Assembly (NCBI GenBank): GCA_002482685.1
Contig: DLGL01000005.1
Coordinates: forward strand, 1,674-20,077
Source of the DNA: Bacteriovoracaceae bacterium UBA7695
GTDB lineage: Bacteria; Bdellovibrionota; Bacteriovoracia; Bacteriovoracales; Bacteriovoracaceae
Length of the DNA stretch: 18,404 nt
Direction: 5' to 3'
Notes under the pieces: model-generated
The model's input: the letters and a program-made list of their open reading frames with translations, nothing else
The model's database searches: none
Told to the model about the DNA's origin: nothing
Translations under genes and position numbers: made by a program
Shown: positions 6,929 to 13,709 of the stretch, piece by piece
How the letters are laid out: every line of letters begins with the position of its first letter
Numbering within the stretch: the stretch's first letter is position 1

Positions 6929-8152
6929 ATGAAAAGACTTCTTCCAGTATTGGCCTTGGGCATATCGATGTCAGCAACTGCCCAGGTTTGGAAAACTCTC
7001 CCAAAAGGTGTGCGAATCCTGGGTTACAGAAATGTCACAACTTCAGAAGTAAAATCAAACTATAACCAATTCCGCTCAGAATCCTCTCTTGGCACACGCT
7101 TCGCTTTGGATGGTCAGTCGATAAATAAACTTATTGGAGACGCTGTTGTTCCGGGCCAGGACATAAACTCCGCTGCCTTCTCCGCCTTCACAGCGGGGGA
7201 ATACGAACTTGATGTTGCTGCTCAATTCAATGTAAATGGAACTGGCTTTGGCTACGGCCTAACAGACAAAGTGATGATGTATGTCGAAGCTTCTTATTAT
7301 ACAGCGAGAGTTAAAGCTAAATTTAAGCGAGTTAAAAATAACACTTACAAAGAAACAGCTGAAATCCTACGTAACAGTCCTGGGGGTCTTCTAGATGAAA
7401 CGGTGGCCAACAATCTAGACACTCTTCAGGATGTAAATGAGCCACTAATCCAATCCTATATTCAGAACGAGCAAGGCTACGCCCCTTTAGGAGACTGGTA
7501 CGGCTCCGGTTACGGTGATATGGAAACGGGTCTCATGGCCAATGTTATTGATCGCGGATACTGGGGAGTTATGCTCTATCCAGGTGTGGTTCTTCCTACA
7601 GGAAGAGTTGATGATCCAGACATTCTTCAGGATGTGGGCTTCGGTGACGGCCAGACAGATCTTTTTCTTGAAACGGCCACTGGCTATATCGCAAACGACT
7701 ACCTAAGCTTTGGAACAAGCTTTCGTTATACCTACCAAAGTCCATCAAACAAAAGTCTGCGTGTTCCAGATAGTCGCGGATCTAGTATATCGCCTAATAA
7801 GGGTGATTTTAACGTGAAGTACGGTGATAAGCTCAACTACATGGTCAACTCAACATTCTTTTTAAATGACTGGTTAGCGCTGACTCCGACCTACCGTTTT
7901 CTCTACCAGTTTGACTCAACATACTCGGCCGAAGATTCAAAGAATGAAAGGGCCAATGAGTTTCTTGCCTACAACTCTGATAAGATGGAGCACCAGGTGC
8001 AATTGACTACTACACTGACAACGATTCAGCCGTTTATGAAAAAGAAATTTCTTCTTCCGGCCCAAATTAATATGAATCTCGTTCAGACAGTTGGAGGAAG
8101 AAATGTTCCAAAAGTTGGAAGATTTGAACTTGAACTAAGAATGCTTTTCTAA
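6929..8152 (+). CDS. Predicted outer-membrane beta-barrel protein (Phenol_MetA_deg-like)
   Basis: 407 aa. The signal peptide MKRLLPVLALGISMSATA is cut before Gln19. The mature part is rich in alternating aromatic/hydrophobic strands and ends in ELELRMLF: a C-terminal Phe with the alternating pattern of the BAM recognition signal. The middle block PGVVLPTGRVDDPDI followed by FGDGQTDLFLE resembles the MetA-pathway phenol-degradation family of outer-membrane proteins (PF13557), a poorly characterised channel-like group, and I rate that match as likely but not certain. The substrate is unknown. The start is supported by AAGGG nine bases upstream and by the signal peptide. It is divergent from an unknown lipoprotein gene, and its stop codon interlocks with that of the response regulator gene (shared CTAA at 8149-8152). 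Confidence 0.82.
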   Translation: MKRLLPVLALGISMSATAQVWKTLPKGVRILGYRNVTTSEVKSNYNQFRSESSLGTRFALDGQSINKLIGDAVVPGQDINSAAFSAFTAGEYELDVAAQFNVNGTGFGYGLTDKVMMYVEASYYTARVKAKFKRVKNNTYKETAEILRNSPGGLLDETVANNLDTLQDVNEPLIQSYIQNEQGYAPLGDWYGSGYGDMETGLMANVIDRGYWGVMLYPGVVLPTGRVDDPDILQDVGFGDGQTDLFLETATGYIANDYLSFGTSFRYTYQSPSNKSLRVPDSRGSSISPNKGDFNVKYGDKLNYMVNSTFFLNDWLALTPTYRFLYQFDSTYSAEDSKNERANEFLAYNSDKMEHQVQLTTTLTTIQPFMKKKFLLPAQINMNLVQTVGGRNVPKVGRFELELRMLF

Positions 8153-8817
8153 GTTACCAGCTTGTAGCCAGTTCCCCAAACAGTCTCAATACCAATATTG
8201 ATTTTGTTCATTTTCTTTCTGAGAGAAAAAATGTGCACGTCAATATTTCGTGCCGTCATTTCCATATCTTTCTCAAATTGCCCGATCAACTCTTCGCGTG
8301 TGCTAGGAATATTCTGGTTTTTATGAAGGTGTTGGAAAATGATGAACTCACGGGAAGTTAAGTTCACAGTTACACCGTCTTTCATCACTGAATGAGCCTC
8401 AGGTATAAGCTTCAAACCAACGTTCATCAGGTTATCCTGAAGGTTACTGACTTTGCTATGAGCATTTCCTACGCGAACAAGAAGCTCATCGTAGTTAAAA
8501 GGCTTAGTAATATAATCGTCAGCTCCACTTTGTAGACCTTCGATGATTTGATCAGCCTTATTGTAAGCCGAGATCATAAAAATCGGAGAAAGCTTATCTT
8601 TAAGACGGATTGTTTTAATAATATCGACACCTTTAATTCCTGGAAGGTTCCAGTCCACCAGATAAACACAGTGATCAGGTCGATTTTTTGCCGAGAAAAA
8701 TTCTTCTGCAGAAAGGAAAGCCGTTACATCGAATTCATTCTTCTCAAGGAGATATTTGAGTGATTCAACAATGTCTTTTTCATCTTCAATAATAACAATC
8801 GATTTTTTCATGCTCAT
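8149..8817 (-). CDS. OmpR/PhoB-family response regulator
   Basis: 222 aa: an N-terminal receiver domain (about 5-120) and a C-terminal winged-helix DNA-binding domain (about 135-222). Receiver residues are all present: the acidic pair Glu11/Asp12, phospho-acceptor Asp55 in VYLVDWNLPG, Ser83 as the switch hydroxyl in MISA and Lys105 in ITKPF. The effector domain shows LTSREFIIFQHL, the recognition-helix region MTARNIDVHIFSLRKKM and the wing VWGTGYKL, all typical of OmpR-type transcription factors. No histidine kinase is encoded in the window, so it is an orphan at this locus. A second ATG two codons in (8811) is an alternative start; the first is preceded by AGG at nine bases. The tandem heptamer site at 6823-6840 is a candidate target. 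Confidence 0.95.
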   Translation of the reverse strand: MSMKKSIVIIEDEKDIVESLKYLLEKNEFDVTAFLSAEEFFSAKNRPDHCVYLVDWNLPGIKGVDIIKTIRLKDKLSPIFMISAYNKADQIIEGLQSGADDYITKPFNYDELLVRVGNAHSKVSNLQDNLMNVGLKLIPEAHSVMKDGVTVNLTSREFIIFQHLHKNQNIPSTREELIGQFEKDMEMTARNIDVHIFSLRKKMNKINIGIETVWGTGYKLVT

Positions 8818-9051
8818 ATTAAAATACCTGTTTGGCTCAAGTTAGACAGTTTGGGTCATTTCTTAACATCTAATCTACATTAAAAAATCTGTTAAGGAAT
8901 GAGGAAATTTAGCAATTTCAATAGTTTATCATTAAGGAGTTTTTAACAGATGGGCTGACATGTGGAAAAATGGTGGGCCATATTTGCCTAATTTCATTGA
9001 GTTTGTATTGATAGCACAATGCCATATTAATACAAGAAAGAACCATCGCCT
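8818..9051. other. AT-rich non-coding stretch with nested inverted repeats
   Basis: No convincing gene lies between the response regulator and the propeller terminator. The stretch has a 9-bp perfect inverted repeat (ATCTGTTAA at 8887-8895 with TTAACAGAT at 8943-8951) enclosing a smaller 6-bp hairpin (GAAATT 8904-8909, AATTTC 8914-8919). It also holds two copies of TTAAGGA (8893-8899, 8932-8938) and, at 8963-8978, a 16-base stretch matching the end of the tRNA-Val gene plus flank with one mismatch. The promoter of the response regulator should lie here, but I see no clear -35/-10 pair. Confidence 0.5.
8887..8951. repeat. Nested inverted repeats upstream of the response regulator
   Basis: Outer arms ATCTGTTAA / TTAACAGAT (9 bp, perfect) are 47 bases apart and enclose a GAAATT-TAGC-AATTTC hairpin. 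The arrangement could be a folded leader RNA or a pair of protein-binding half-sites. It starts 70 bases upstream of the response regulator ATG. Confidence 0.4.
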
Positions 9052-9091
9052 AAAAACATATTCCCAGTTAACTTGCTGTTTTAACTGGGAA
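9052..9091 (-). terminator. Intrinsic terminator of the beta-propeller lipoprotein gene
   Basis: A perfect 11-bp stem (TTCCCAGTTAA at 9061-9071 with TTAACTGGGAA at 9081-9091) and a 9-base loop, followed on the minus strand by TATG and five T. The hairpin begins one base after the stop codon of the gene. The T-tract is short and interrupted, so termination may be partial. Confidence 0.75.
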
Positions 9092-10636
9092 TTAAATAAT
9101 AGAACCATTGAGGTCAGTATTCATTAAAAGTATATCTTCCTCACCTCTAATTTCTTTAAAATCACTTTCCGTGCCGGAGAAAAAGAAAATTCCATCTGTG
9201 CGTACATGAAAGCCGTAGTTCCATTCAGAACCAGCAGATTGGATAGGACCTAAATGTAGAGTACCTTGGTGGTACATCTTTTTCTGTAACACATTAAGCT
9301 GATTATCAAGCTTGTAAAAAATGAAGTCGAGCGTAGCGTCTGGTTTAGATCCAGTTATATTACTAGAAGAATTACCTGTCAGATAAAGAATGCCGTTTAA
9401 AAAGGCGACATCGTTTACGCGATCGATACCTTCACACGCAAGCTCTGCCGAAAAGCTCGTTCCGAATTGTTTAATCGAAGTAAGGTTCAAATCAGAATCC
9501 AGCCTCAAGATAAGGAAGTCATCAGAGCCACAGAGAGTATCTGCCGTTGAACCAGTAGTTCTGGCAGAGATGTAAACATCGCCAGATACTGGGTCAATGT
9601 TGAAACCTCTATACTGCTCGGTCGGAGTCACATCTCTAGAAGCGAGCGCTCCTGGAGCACCTGCTATTTGGTTAACCCCGAGTTGGAAAACTCTCTCAAC
9701 GGACAATGTTGTAGGATTAATTCGCATAGAAAATAAATCCGTACCTCCCCCAAATGTGTCTGCAAGTGAGGAGTCTGTCGTTCCAGCTATGATGATTTTT
9801 CCATCTGGATTTAAATAAGAAGTCACAGTTTCGCTACCATTTACATTTCCAGTTGGATATAAAGCGGCAAGTTCGGTGGACATTGTAGTTGGCCCAAACT
9901 GCTTGATTTTTTCTATGTTTCCGTCAAGATCAGTAACGATAATAAGAGCATCAAATCCAGAAGCTGCCTCTCCCAAGTTTGAGTCTGTATGACCTACGAA
10001 ATACAGTTTATTGTTTATCAAAAGTATAGAAGTTATATTATCAGTACCTGATGACGAAGCACTTGAGTAAAATCCGGGCAAGACACTTAAGGCCGCAACC
10101 GTAGTTAAACCTAATTGTTTTCTCCAAACAACTTCCCCATCAGAGGCCCTAATTTTCATTAAAACAATATCAGTAGACCCACCAGAGGTTTCTAAATAAT
10201 TACCAGAAACAGACATCGCAGTGTAAATGTGTCCCTGATGAAATGGATTTCTTACAGAAGACATAGTCTCTTCTCCAGAAGCATCTACTCCAACGTCGTC
10301 ATAGATTTTTTTCCAGATAACTGAACCAGTTCTACTCACCTTCAAGAAACCTGCATCCATCCCTGTTAAACCAACATAGGCTTTAGGTACTCCGCCAAAT
10401 CCACCGTTTGATTTATAAGGGACGTAATATTCATTTTCTGAAGGATCGAAACTATAACCTACCGGCCACTCCCAACCAAGAGCTTCGGCACCAAATGAAT
10501 CAGTACCTAGGTGGTTAACAAATTTGTCCATGCTAGGGACAGTATTTTTCACGCTTGATGGAACAATCTTGAAATTCTCAACACACGAGGAAATAAAAAA
10601 TACAAAAGTGAGGGGGAAAAGAATTAAGTTTTTCAT
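9092..10636 (-). CDS. Lipoprotein with seven beta-propeller-like repeats (SBBP/delta-60-like)
   Basis: 514 aa. The leader MKNLILFPLTFVFFISSC has a lipobox with Cys18. A D-h-h-h-h-(K/R)-h strand, usually preceded by GG or SG and followed by D/S-x-x-G and a K-x-F/L-G turn, recurs seven times, starting near Asp94, Asp156, Asp229, Asp300, Asp373, Asp437 and Asp501 (spacing 62-73 residues). This looks like a seven-bladed propeller of the kind seen in SBBP-repeat proteins, where each unit reports a D-x-D-like turn and a GGxTD lead-in. Such proteins are surface or periplasmic scaffolds with no assigned activity. I cannot name a ligand. The ATG is not preceded by a recognisable Shine-Dalgarno. A terminator follows directly, and the tRNA-Val gene lies 124 bp upstream on the same strand. 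Confidence 0.85.
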   Translation of the reverse strand: MKNLILFPLTFVFFISSCVENFKIVPSSVKNTVPSMDKFVNHLGTDSFGAEALGWEWPVGYSFDPSENEYYVPYKSNGGFGGVPKAYVGLTGMDAGFLKVSRTGSVIWKKIYDDVGVDASGEETMSSVRNPFHQGHIYTAMSVSGNYLETSGGSTDIVLMKIRASDGEVVWRKQLGLTTVAALSVLPGFYSSASSSGTDNITSILLINNKLYFVGHTDSNLGEAASGFDALIIVTDLDGNIEKIKQFGPTTMSTELAALYPTGNVNGSETVTSYLNPDGKIIIAGTTDSSLADTFGGGTDLFSMRINPTTLSVERVFQLGVNQIAGAPGALASRDVTPTEQYRGFNIDPVSGDVYISARTTGSTADTLCGSDDFLILRLDSDLNLTSIKQFGTSFSAELACEGIDRVNDVAFLNGILYLTGNSSSNITGSKPDATLDFIFYKLDNQLNVLQKKMYHQGTLHLGPIQSAGSEWNYGFHVRTDGIFFFSGTESDFKEIRGEEDILLMNTDLNGSII

Positions 10637-10688
10637 ATAAGACTGTTTCGGTCAGAAGTCTTAAAAAGTTGATTTTTTTAGAACAAAG

Positions 10689-10704
10689 ACAGCTAAGTAG
10701 CTGT
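10689..10704 (-). terminator. Weak hairpin downstream of tRNA-Val
   Basis: ACAGCT and AGCTGT form a 6-bp stem with a 4-base loop 57 bases after the tRNA 3' end, followed by the T-rich stretch CTTTGTTCT on the minus strand. It may end the tRNA transcript, but the T-tract is poor, and readthrough into the propeller lipoprotein gene is possible. Confidence 0.3.
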
Positions 10705-10760
10705 AACTATATGAAAATGGGTTTAATTTATTTAGAGGAAGTGTGCCGCAATTGGAAATA

Positions 10761-10836
10761 TGGTGGGCGTTGAGGGGATCGAACCCCCGACATCTACCTT
10801 GTAAGGGTAGCGCTCTCCCAGCTGAGCTAAACGCCC
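10761..10836 (-). tRNA. tRNA-Val (anticodon UAC)
   Basis: 76 bases including an encoded CCA. The acceptor stem pairs GGGCGTT with AACGCCC, with discriminator A. The D-arm is GCTC...GAGC with the AGCTGGGAGA-type loop. The anticodon arm is CTACC-CTTACAA-GGTAG, placing TAC at the anticodon, and the T-arm carries the TTCGATC loop. All four arms fold without mismatch in the anticodon and acceptor stems. It decodes GUA and, with uridine-34 modification, other valine codons. A near-consensus promoter sits 20 bases upstream. Confidence 0.98.
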
Positions 10837-10856
10837 ACATGTCGAATTGAGGTCCC

Positions 10857-10885
10857 ATATTAAAGATCCAAAGCATTGTTGTCAA
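10857..10885 (-). promoter_or_regulatory. Sigma-70 promoter of tRNA-Val
   Basis: Perfect -35 TTGACA (minus strand, 10880-10885), a 17-base spacer and -10 TAATAT (10857-10862), with a GC-rich discriminator (GGGACC) just after the -10. RNA should start about 14 bases before the mature tRNA. A GC-rich discriminator is typical of stable-RNA promoters under stringent control. Confidence 0.88.
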
Positions 10886-10893
10886 ACAAAAAA

Positions 10894-10969
10894 GCCCCGA
10901 GAAGTCTTAGAATTAGCGAATCTGATGCAACTTGGAATTACCTGCTGGATTGGACCTTCCCCGGGCCTT
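10894..10969 (-). ncRNA. Unassigned structured segment, possible small RNA
   Basis: On the minus strand the ends of a 76-base segment pair imperfectly: AAGGCCCGGGGAAG at the 5' side with CTTCTCGGGGCTT at the 3' side, giving about 12 pairs with one bulged G, one G-G mismatch and one G-U. The 3' side runs into six T (10888-10893), as an intrinsic terminator would. It sits between the terminator of the 812-aa gene and the tRNA-Val promoter. I match it to no known RNA family, and no own promoter is evident. It could be a processed small RNA or a back-up terminator with a long loop. Confidence 0.3.
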
Positions 10970-10972
10970 ACC

Positions 10973-11002
10973 AAAAAAAAAAACCCCCGCTCTAGGCGGG
11001 GG
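10973..11002 (-). terminator. Strong intrinsic terminator of the 812-aa secreted protein gene
   Basis: The stem CCCCCGC / GCGGGGG (10984-10990 with 10996-11002) with a 5-base loop is followed on the minus strand by eleven T. It begins about 30 bases after the stop codon of the secreted-protein gene. Confidence 0.92.
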
Positions 11003-11033
11003 GTCGCACGAGGTCTAGTTCCCTCTTTTTTGA

Positions 11034-13472
11034 TTAATCCCAGTCTTTGAGTTTAATTGAAATCTTAGCGAACTTACTAATTTCTTTTAGGTAGTTCTCT
11101 TGGTTAACTGATCTGCGACGAATACCACCGCCGTTTCTTACGTCTTTGGTGTTGCGAGCAAGAACTTTACCTAGATCATCATAGATTTTTTGAGCTTCGT
11201 TATCAATTCTTCCAGATCGTTTTGAGTCATCATATGTTTCTTGGATAAGAGATATGATTGTTCCATCAACTTCCTCACCTTTTTTCCATAAAACGTTTCT
11301 TTCAATATCACCTTTCACTAGTTCTTCAAGCATTCCATGAAGTTTGGCCATACGGTCAGCTTTCCCTTCTCTTCCAGTATTAGTCACTCTTTTAGTTGCT
11401 AGAGCATCGTGGTAGGTAGCTAAACCAACTTTACGGTCACTACCGATTGAGTAAGAAACACCTTGGTGGTGAGCAATCTTGTTTGCAAGACGAGCGTTAA
11501 TATTCCCGCTAATACTTCCTGCGATGATAAGAGCAAGAGGATCCATGTTTTCTAAATTTATCACAACTTGACGAATAGCTCCTGGAGCAATGGGCTCTAC
11601 ATTTTTTTCAGCATAACCAAGGTTTCCAAAAGATGCTTCGACCAACGAAATCGGTGATTCAACATTTTTAGCAGGATTCTTGACATCTATGACTAGAGAA
11701 AGTTTTCCGTTTAAGTAATCAAGTGAGCCATTCACATTGTTTATTTCAGCGTAATCATTAAGTGAGATTGATTTTTGCTTACGAACAATTAGAGCACGGG
11801 CCACTTCTTCTAGGTCACCTGGATTTCTAATGGCCATCGCTACATTCACAGTAGAGCGCGCCTCTAGACGATCAGATGTGCGACCAAGTACTGATGAAAC
11901 ATAGTTTGAACGAGTAAGAACAGGTGCGGTGAATGGGAAAGCGTTTGCGGCTGCTTGAACATCACCAGTCGATTCAAATGCAATTGATGAAGGAGCTGCT
12001 TTTTCACCTAAGTTTGTTACTGAGAACTGTACTTTGAGTTCTTCACCTGGGCGAAAAATTGAATCTTCAACTTGTCCAACCACTTCAGCTTCATTTAGCT
12101 CCACAACAGGATTGCTTTCAAAAATTCCAATCAAGTGATCAAAGCTTGCCTGATAAAGTCTTTTCACTTCTTCAGCGTATTTTTTAGCTGACTGAAGTTG
12201 ATATTGAGTATTATAAGCCTCGCGACGAGCGATGTAGCTCGCTACTTCTTGCCCCATAGAGTTTCCAATAATTTTGGCCACTTTATATTTATCTGCACCT
12301 TCAGTATGGTAGTTAATCGAAGCGTACTGACGAGCATAGAAGCGGTCGTAAGCTGTTTTAAATCCACTGATATAAATATTGGCGAGATCACTTACTTCAG
12401 ATTCAGAAAGTTTAATTCTTTTCGTTTCGTTTCTGTATCCAGTAATTATTTCTTCCATTTCAAAAACTGGTTTCCCAGAAGCATCAACAAGAGGAGCTCC
12501 AGCTGCATCAAGCTTGCGAATTGGATTTCCAGTCGCATCTAATTTATAACGAGTTTCTTTAATAGCGATTGTTTCAGTAACTGTTTTTTCAAGCGTTTTA
12601 AGTCGAGAAAATGTCTGATACTGCTCAAGTGTTCTCTCATCCCGGTCAAAAATTTCCCATGCCCAATCTGGATTTCTCCAACCGTAATTTTGGAAATCAA
12701 CTCTTCGGTTAGCGCGAAAGAAGTCCCAAATTGAAACTACTGGCATATTTCTTCTACCAAAGATTGTATCGTTTTGATTACAAAGGCTGTTCGCAAACTC
12801 TTTTTGAAGCGCAAGAGCTCTGCGAGCAGCTAAGCGGTCTTCAAATTTAGAATCTTTATTTACCCAACCCGTGGCGTAAACATCCTCAAACTCTGAGCCA
12901 CTAGCTCTCAGGATATCGAATTCATATCCATCTTCAAATCCATTAAAAGTAACTTTAGGAAAGTTATACTCTTTATTAGGTAGAACTTGTTGATTACGGG
13001 AATCTTTAAGACCTACAACAGCGCGGTAGCGAGCAATAATTTGATCGGCCGATTCAGTCTGACCTTCCGCCTTAGCTTTATCCAAGCCTCTCGAAGAAGC
13101 AGAGTCAAAGTTTGCTCCCTTAACATAAGCTGCTGCTTGTGAAGTCATTTCGGGTGTAGGATTTGCACCAGCACTAAATCCATCATTCATCCCTTGATAA
13201 AACCCATCTAGACATCCTAGATACTTACCAGTATTTTTTGCATATTTTTCGGCCATCCATCGAGAGGCACTGACACCGTCTGAACATGCTTTATAAGCAT
13301 GCTCATTGCCTGTATTAACGTGAACGTCACAAAGTGTACCGTTGATATTCATTGGAGGATCAAACACTGTATTCAAGTCGCCAACTGTCCCTGAATAAGA
13401 TTGAGCTAAGACAGCGGGGGCAATCGAGAACACGGAGAAGGCCAATAGGGCCAATTTGAAACACGGTTTCAT
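11034..13472 (-). CDS. Large secreted protein of unknown family
   Basis: 812 aa. A signal peptide (MKPCFKLALLAFS to AVLA, cut before Gln24) sends it to the periplasm or outside. I do not recognise the whole. Parts visible: an N-terminal region with three of the four mature cysteines (48, 63, 87; the fourth is 231), enough for two disulfides; a helical and aromatic middle; a short tandem run with the pattern D-A-x-G-x-P at about 312-336 (LDATGNP, LDAAGAP, VDASGKP); a helix-rich stretch to about 450; then two probable Ig-like beta domains, the first (about 470-550) with the FRPGEELKVQFSVTNLG pattern of CARDB-type adhesion modules, the second at about 583-655. The C-terminus is charged and helical. 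GGAGG six bases before the ATG at 13470-13472 fixes the start. It has its own strong terminator and a 237-bp upstream gap, so it is a single-gene unit. Confidence 0.85.
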   Translation of the reverse strand: MKPCFKLALLAFSVFSIAPAVLAQSYSGTVGDLNTVFDPPMNINGTLCDVHVNTGNEHAYKACSDGVSASRWMAEKYAKNTGKYLGCLDGFYQGMNDGFSAGANPTPEMTSQAAAYVKGANFDSASSRGLDKAKAEGQTESADQIIARYRAVVGLKDSRNQQVLPNKEYNFPKVTFNGFEDGYEFDILRASGSEFEDVYATGWVNKDSKFEDRLAARRALALQKEFANSLCNQNDTIFGRRNMPVVSIWDFFRANRRVDFQNYGWRNPDWAWEIFDRDERTLEQYQTFSRLKTLEKTVTETIAIKETRYKLDATGNPIRKLDAAGAPLVDASGKPVFEMEEIITGYRNETKRIKLSESEVSDLANIYISGFKTAYDRFYARQYASINYHTEGADKYKVAKIIGNSMGQEVASYIARREAYNTQYQLQSAKKYAEEVKRLYQASFDHLIGIFESNPVVELNEAEVVGQVEDSIFRPGEELKVQFSVTNLGEKAAPSSIAFESTGDVQAAANAFPFTAPVLTRSNYVSSVLGRTSDRLEARSTVNVAMAIRNPGDLEEVARALIVRKQKSISLNDYAEINNVNGSLDYLNGKLSLVIDVKNPAKNVESPISLVEASFGNLGYAEKNVEPIAPGAIRQVVINLENMDPLALIIAGSISGNINARLANKIAHHQGVSYSIGSDRKVGLATYHDALATKRVTNTGREGKADRMAKLHGMLEELVKGDIERNVLWKKGEEVDGTIISLIQETYDDSKRSGRIDNEAQKIYDDLGKVLARNTKDVRNGGGIRRRSVNQENYLKEISKFAKISIKLKDWD

Positions 13473-13478
13473 CAAGAA

Positions 13479-13483
13479 CCTCC
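13479..13483 (-). promoter_or_regulatory. Shine-Dalgarno that fixes the 812-aa protein start
   Basis: A full GGAGG on the minus strand, six bases before the ATG at 13470-13472. A TTG one codon upstream is in frame but too close to this site. Confidence 0.7.
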
Positions 13484-13502
13484 ATAATGGATAAATAAAT
13501 AA

Positions 13503-13599
13503 ATCAATTTTGATGAAATGGTAGTTTGCAAATTAGGCGCCAAGAATGACGTATAAATAATCTACGTCTTGCCTTTAAAAGTGTCTAGATAGTAGACAC
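13503..13599. promoter_or_regulatory. Three inverted repeats upstream of the 812-aa secreted protein gene
   Basis: GTGTCTA-N5-TAGACAC (13581-13599, 7-bp perfect arms), GACGTA-N9-TACGTC (13548-13568, 6-bp arms) and ATCAA-TT-TTGAT (13503-13514) lie in the 237-bp gap between lon and the secreted-protein gene. None is followed by a T-run, so they look like operator-type sites, not terminators. I cannot assign a regulator or a clear promoter. Confidence 0.4.
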
Positions 13600-13649
13600 T
13601 CGCTAAGAATTAGATGTTTTTTTAGACAGTGCCAGATTTATGAATGAGC

Positions 13650-13678
13650 AAAAAAAGGGCCCGGTATAAACCAGGCCC
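13650..13678 (-). terminator. Intrinsic terminator of lon
   Basis: GGGCCTGG pairs with CCGGGCCC (8 bp including one G-U) around a 6-base loop, followed on the minus strand by seven T. It is about 30 bases after the lon stop codon. Confidence 0.9.
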
Positions 13679-13709
13679 TCTATCTAAGATAATTTTCTTT
13701 AACAAAGTC

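Noticed and set aside
8918..9046. Minus-strand frame of 42 codons between the propeller terminator and the response regulator
   Set aside because: AGG lies only three bases from its ATG, the composition is unremarkable, it includes the tRNA-like echo, and nothing resembles a known small protein.
10661..10885. Open frame of 74 codons across the tRNA-Val gene
   Set aside because: It is the translation of the tRNA and its promoter; the tRNA fold and promoter explain the sequence fully.
10894..10969. 4.5S (SRP) RNA
   Set aside because: AGGTCC and AGCAGG occur in the right order, but the GNRA loop and the conserved internal bulge of SRP RNA are missing.
10847..11050. Plus-strand frame of 67 codons opposite the terminator and structured segment
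   Set aside because: It reads through a terminator hairpin and an A-tract and has no Shine-Dalgarno or family resemblance.
13581..13599. GTGTCTA-N5-TAGACAC as a terminator
   Set aside because: No T-run follows on either strand, and a strong lon terminator is already present at 13650-13678.
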